NCBI GenBank assembly: GCA_033439795.1
Contig: JAUTDP010000007.1
Span: 2,294,001-2,358,000, forward strand
Source of the DNA: Sordaria brevicollis
Lineage: Eukaryota; Ascomycota; Sordariomycetes; Sordariales; Sordariaceae
Length of the DNA stretch: 64,000 bases
Reading direction: 5' to 3'
Part shown: in pieces, positions 59,487-64,000 of the stretch
Layout: each line of letters starts with the position of its first letter
Position numbering within the stretch: the first letter of the stretch is position 1
Position numbers and translations under genes: made by a program
The notes under the pieces: model-generated
Told to the model about the DNA's origin: nothing
The model's input: the letters and a program-made list of their open reading frames with translations, nothing else
Database searches by the model: none

Positions 59487-60068
59487 TCAACTTCTCTGCC
59501 TCCCTGAGCTCGAATGATGTCCTCCATGACTGCTTCGATGCCCCGAGTGACGATGGTGTCCATGTCCATGCCGGTCCCTTCTTGAAGACGAGCCACCACC
59601 ACTCCTCTCCAGCTCTCGCTCCAAGTCCTCCGCACGCTGTCGAAACCCAGCCACAATCTCCCTGATGTGGGCTATGCGGTCAAAATCCAGCTCGAGCTCG
59701 TCGATCTGGGCCATGAGGCTGTGGTACCGCGCAATCTCCCGGTCGGCGTTATCGACCAGGTTTCCCGCGCGGTCGTACACCTCCAGGTTGACCTGCTGCG
59801 ACTGCTCGATCAGGTACTCGAGCTGCTGCTGGATGCGCTGCATGACCCGGTCAAAGTGCCGGCCCAGGGCGGCCAGCGAGGACGGGTCCATGACGAGAAG
59901 ACCCTGGGACGAGGCGCGGCTCGCTCCACGGGTTGAGGAAGCCGACCCTGCGCCGGCCGCCGCCGCCACTGTTTGCTGGCCATGTCGGAGGAGTTGGATC
60001 TCTTCGTTACTCAGTCCTAGTTGCGTGTCTGGCACGGCATTGTCCGCGGCGTGGGAGGAGGTCGACAT
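59487..60068 (-). CDS. BLOC-1 complex subunit CNL1-like
   Basis: Small coiled-coil subunit of the BLOC-1 complex, which in yeast works on endosomes in cargo sorting and Rab regulation. One exon of 193 residues starts at a clear ATG. Residues around 17-35 read LGLSNEEIQLLRHGQQTVA, and the region from about 65 to 155 is helical with heptad character (LGRHFDRVMQRIQQQLEYLIEQSQQVNLEVYD split by a Gly, then HSLMAQIDELELDFDRIAHI). The C-terminal 35 residues are Ser/His/Arg-rich (HGHGHHRHSGHRSSHGGHH), possibly metal-binding or simply disordered. Assignment is by the helical signature; another small coiled-coil protein is possible. Confidence 0.78.
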   Translation of the reverse strand: MSTSSHAADNAVPDTQLGLSNEEIQLLRHGQQTVAAAAGAGSASSTRGASRASSQGLLVMDPSSLAALGRHFDRVMQRIQQQLEYLIEQSQQVNLEVYDRAGNLVDNADREIARYHSLMAQIDELELDFDRIAHIREIVAGFRQRAEDLERELERSGGGSSSRRDRHGHGHHRHSGHRSSHGGHHSSSGRQRS

Positions 60069-62561
60069 GACGGATTAAGACGCCGTAATGTAAAATATTT
60101 TGTAACCACACAATCCTGCCCGCAATGTGGTCTGATACGCTACGCCGCGCGGGGACCGGTTGCGGGGACGGTTTGCGGATCCGGGGATCTGCTCCCCGGA
60201 TTTGGAGAGGTATTGTATGTATGTCACCACTGGATATATGGAGTAGGGAGAATCGCGAATCGCGAATTGTTTATGGTACTGCTTCGTGGTGTCTTGTAGG
60301 CCAATAAAGATATTCAAAGCCAGGAATGGCTAGCGTCCGCTCGGCGGGTGAGATTCGTCCGGTAGGTCGGCGGGTTTGAAGCGTACGATTGGCCTCTCGG
60401 GGCTCGGAACACGGTGTATCGTGGGTTTCGGCGTCCAATCGCGAAAGGGGGGAGCCGTTCGGCGCGGAGTCCCACCGGGGGACACGGCGCAACGGGGTTG
60501 GCAGAACGTTCGGTGCAAAGTTCTCGGTCCCGTATCGATCTCGAAAACTTCCGTCGGTATCTCCCATACTACTGTACCTTACATAAGAGTCGGATCTGCT
60601 GCTGCTGTGCCTGCACCTGCAAGAAGATGCGCCAAACCGCTGTTTACCGAGGGACACCCCGGGGGTCGGCGCTGCGGGGTAACCGTAGTAGAGGCAGGTG
60701 CAATCTCTGGACGTCGTGAGCGCAACAATCTCCTCGACACCTTCTTTGCTTTTGGCCTTTTCTTGTTGATTTTACAGGTTGCCACGCCACAACCAGTATT
60801 TTGAGCGTCGTCGACGTCCGTTGCGTGCGCGGCTTCATTGTCCTGTCTCACGAGTTGTTGGAGGCAAACTTGTCCAGATGCGCGTTACAGTCGAGCTCAT
60901 CAGAAGCAAACGCCCGGCTGGGAGTAAAAGAAGCGGAAGAAATATGGGGGTTCAATGCGACAAAAGCTGTAATGAAGATGGTCGTCCGAAAGGGTCGGTA
61001 CCGGTGTCGGATCGGGGTGAGTCCTCAATTACCCTCAATGCCCTCCCTCCTTCTCTCTCTTCTTGGTGGTGATACGCAACCTCAATCCGAGGGGAACCGC
61101 TGAAGATTCTGCCCTCCACCAAAATCCCGCGCTCTTTGGGAAATGGGATGGTGTCGGCACACCTTGACCTTCCTTGTTGTCGGATATATAAGGGTCAAGT
61201 AGGGTGGTGGGATCTGACGCCGTCAGCGAACCTGGCCGTCTCCTTCACGCCCGCATACCGTTTTTTGCCTTCCAGGACAATCTGCGACGCGCTCCGAGAC
61301 ATGCACAGCGCTTCCCGTTCAAGGATGAAAGATGAGACGGTGTCGAAGGGTTCCAAGCCTGAGAAGAACTAGCATCTCGGTGACAACATATGTTGAATTG
61401 TCAGCTCTTCGAATGAGGGTTTGAAGCTGGAATCACTACGCGCCTCCATTGGCAGCAATTGAGGTGATTGACAGGTACAAGGTGAACAACGACCGAACGA
61501 AACGGGTAGGTGGTCAAAAAGGTGTGTGTTGATCGGTCAAACAAGATTAGACCGTCCCCCTGTTTGATACACAACCGGCTGCCAAGTCCCATATTACCAA
61601 ACATGGGGGTGTCACCTCAACCAGTCAACCTTCTATGCCGGTTTTCCAAACCGTTGTTGATAATTAAACATCTGACAGACAACCAGGAGATGCGACAATG
61701 ATCGTTCAGGGAGGAAAGGATCTCTGGTTGCATCCAAGCATCCGTTCAAAAGCACAGTACTGTTACTCTGAGGCTGATCCTCGATGACATCAACTTCTGT
61801 GCGCCACATCTGGACCCTCACGCGCTTTGTATCGTATACGAGCGATTAGACAATCGCAAAACCTCAGAAACTCCAACCCAACAGATTCTTCGGAAACTTA
61901 TCGGTATCAACTTCATCACGCTGATGAGATGCCACCCCTGGGCACTCAAATAGGACACCGGAGTGCCCCCTTCCGAGGTCAGCGGTACTTACAAGCCGTG
62001 TGTATTCGCCCTTGATCAAGGTTTGAGGAGAATGGAGAGAAGATGCAGGCTGGTTTTCCCGCTCACCTCGGCGCAAGTACCTCCATGGATCTAGTCAATC
62101 CTCGCGGGTACGCAAGAGCGCCTCGTTCTCATGTTGTCCGACTATGGTTCATGCCGGTTCGGTTACACCGGTGGCCTGGGAACAGTAGCCAAAGCGCATG
62201 TACCTGGGACCGTGGTGTGCTCGGGACGAGAATGCAGGACTGGACAGCAAAAACTCGATTTCTGTAATTTTTATTATCTCGATAGACCTCGAGTCGAATG
62301 TCAACATCAAGCGATGCGACGCCGTATGCAAAGCTACCGGCCTGGCGGGAACGATATCCTCTCCTTACCTCTACCTATGTTGTCACTGTTCGAAGCCATG
62401 AACTTTCTACCTGGGTCGCTCTTTCCGGAAATATAAATCTACAGTATCCTTGCCTTTTCTTGGATAAATCATGCCGAACTCCTCGTTGTAGGCAAACTTG
62501 ATTTTTCGGGCCAACATTACTTTGGCTCAGTGACCGCTTGGGGGTCCCAACATATAGCATT
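60069..62561. other. Divergent intergenic region, no gene recognised
   Basis: 2.5 kb upstream of both the CNL1-like gene and the esterase gene. Many short overlapping frames without family resemblance. No tRNA-like or 5S-like sequence was noticed. Confidence 0.55.
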
Positions 62562-64000
62562 ATGTGGTCATTATCGAGCCTGGCCGTCTTTGGCCTGAGT
62601 GTCTTGTCAGCCTCGGCCACTATCCTACAAAACGGCCAGCCACGGATAACCAACTTCCCCGACACTCGGATCGACCCTTTCTCATACTCCTTCACCACGT
62701 ATCCACGGAATGCTAGTGAGATCTCCTACAAGGGACGATGGGACTCCAAATACGTCTCATGGTGGTCGTAAGTTGTTTGTTTAACCCTACTCCATGAGCG
62801 AAGTGCTAATAGTCGTACAGAGCTCCGGGAATCAAGTTTGGATACACTGGGCAAACGGTGGCGGTCACTTTCGGAAACTGGACGAGCGACGGCGTTCTAG
62901 TCGGGTACCGCATCTCCGGCCTGGATTGGATTTTCACCAATGTCACGGCCGGCGGTACACATCTCTTCGTGTCTCCAGAGACCCCAGGATCTGACTTGAC
63001 GGCACCTGTCAGTCCCTTGACGTTTGAGCTGCGAGTGACGAATTGGGCATACGGCATTCAAGTCGAGTCGGTTCACGTTGCCAAGGGCGAGAAGCTGGTC
63101 AAGATCCCGGATTATGGTCGTCGTATCGAGATCATTGGTGACAGTCTTGCCTCGGGCATGTATACTTCGTACGAAGGACTGTCTAGTTGGGCATAGTAAG
63201 TTGCCGCATATGGAAGGATTTCTACCGCTTGAAACTTCAAGTCAAGGACATCAGCAAGGTCACTAACGGGACAAACAGCGGACTGGGTGCAGGACTGGGC
63301 AACACGGAGTATAGCATAACCGCATACCCAGGCATCTGCGCGGCAGACCAAGACTGCTGGGGTAATCCTCGGGGGCAAGTCCATCAATGGTTCTACACAT
63401 CAGATACAAGCTACAGAGCGTCTGTCATGTATGGAAGTAAGTCCAGAATGTTCTCTGGCTCTGAGGGGCCTCAAATTCTAACTACGAAATAAACGTCTAA
63501 TCTGACTGGCACACCTCCCCTAGACAATCCCGAGCCTTGGGATTTTAGCAAGCGTCCAGCCGCTGACATCGTCGTCATCAATATTGGCACCAACGATCAG
63601 AACTCGCACAACAACGTTTCCGCAGCTGTTTATATCGATGCCCTTACCAAGATCATCCAAGGTGTCCACGGCAAGTGGCCCAAAGCTCAAGTTGTGGTCA
63701 TGGTATGTCTAGTTCCAACCCTTTTGTCCATTCGAGTGTGACACTCACACACAGGCCTCACACATAGTCTCTCTGGCTCGGCTTCTACCAATCCGGCAAT
63801 ACCTACCTACCCAACGCGCCCCAGGGCTTCGTCAAGGAGATCTACCAGATGTACAAGTGGTTCAACTCTGACGAGTACCTCCGCAATCCGATCGTGTACG
63901 ACGGAGTGACCAAGAAGACTTCGAAGACGGGCAAGAAGACCAAGCCGTTTGTGCACTACTTCAACACCACGGGCATCATGCAGCACAATGATATCGGACC
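62562..64000 (+). CDS. Secreted SGNH/GDSL esterase, CE2-like (partial, cut by window end)
   Basis: Probable extracellular carbohydrate acetyl-esterase. Five exons are visible: 62562-62767, 62821-63195, 63279-63436, 63524-63702 and 63768 to the end; introns of 53-87 bases all have GTAAGT or GTATGT donors and keep the frame. Residues 1-19 are a signal peptide (MWSLSSLAVFGLSVLSASA). A beta-sandwich-like N-terminal domain precedes the SGNH domain, the CE2 arrangement. Catalytic Ser177 lies in EIIGDSLASGM; the Gly and Asn blocks are ITAYPGICA and NIGTNDQNSH. The expected Asp-x-x-His block had not appeared when the window ends at QHNDIG, so the C-terminus is missing. Upstream in-frame codons start at TTG, so the ATG at 62562 is chosen. 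Several N-glycosylation sites (NAS, NVT, NVS). Confidence 0.9.

Noticed and set aside
1..64000. Dispersed 5S rRNA or tRNA genes, CRISPR arrays, biosynthetic or defence clusters
   Set aside because: I looked for 5S and tRNA box A/B patterns by eye and found none that fold; a GTTCGAGTCC at about 43541 and GGGTTCAAGCCC near 736 lack proper arms. No clustered enzymes of a secondary pathway, NLR genes or array-type repeats were seen. A covariance-model scan would be decisive for the RNAs.

Overview
This window is nuclear DNA of a filamentous ascomycete, almost certainly Neurospora (N. crassa or a close relative). Genes are compact, with short introns of mostly 50-150 bases that have GTRNGT donors and YAG acceptors, separated by long non-coding gaps. 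One AT-rich block has almost no CpA/TpG, the mark of repeat-induced point mutation (RIP). A SAICAR synthetase gene corresponds to Neurospora ad-3A; as I recall it, ad-3A lies on linkage group I near a histidine kinase gene, which fits. The species call is inference; no database was searched.

Layout. 1-1638: no gene seen. 1639-4728: a small terminal-inverted-repeat element with a TA duplication, apparently split by a heavily RIP-mutated insertion of about 2.9 kb. 4848-9804 (-): hybrid histidine kinase. 12624-13547 (-): ad-3A. 15995-17560 (+): GPI-anchored aspartic protease. 17983-20882 (-): RBM5/RBM10-like RNA-binding protein. 21529-22195 (+): molybdopterin synthase large subunit. 24828-27426 (-): oligopeptide transporter (OPT). 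31681-33456 (-): Pro/Ser-rich protein of unknown function. 35949-37389 (-): mitochondrial HAD-family protein. 39983-42212 (-): disordered coiled-coil protein with an unresolved 5' end. 46000-49280 (-): DUF3433 membrane protein. 50707-53507 (-): choline kinase. 54973-55998 (-): Sco1 copper chaperone. 56731-58711 (+): PHD-finger Spp1/CFP1-like COMPASS subunit. 59487-60068 (-): BLOC-1 subunit CNL1. 62562-64000 (+): CE2-like SGNH esterase, cut by the window end.

The genes are unrelated housekeeping and accessory functions, each with its own promoter; there is no metabolic cluster. Two pairs are divergent over short spacers (RBM-like/MoaE-like, 646 bases; Sco1/Spp1-like, 732 bases). The clearest non-gene structure is the nested element at 1639-4728: normal-composition ends carrying inverted repeats, an 11-base direct repeat at both edges of the mutated core, and position only 120 bases past the histidine kinase stop codon. 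I did not find a convincing new biological system; the other findings are gene-structure oddities and candidate regulatory sites.
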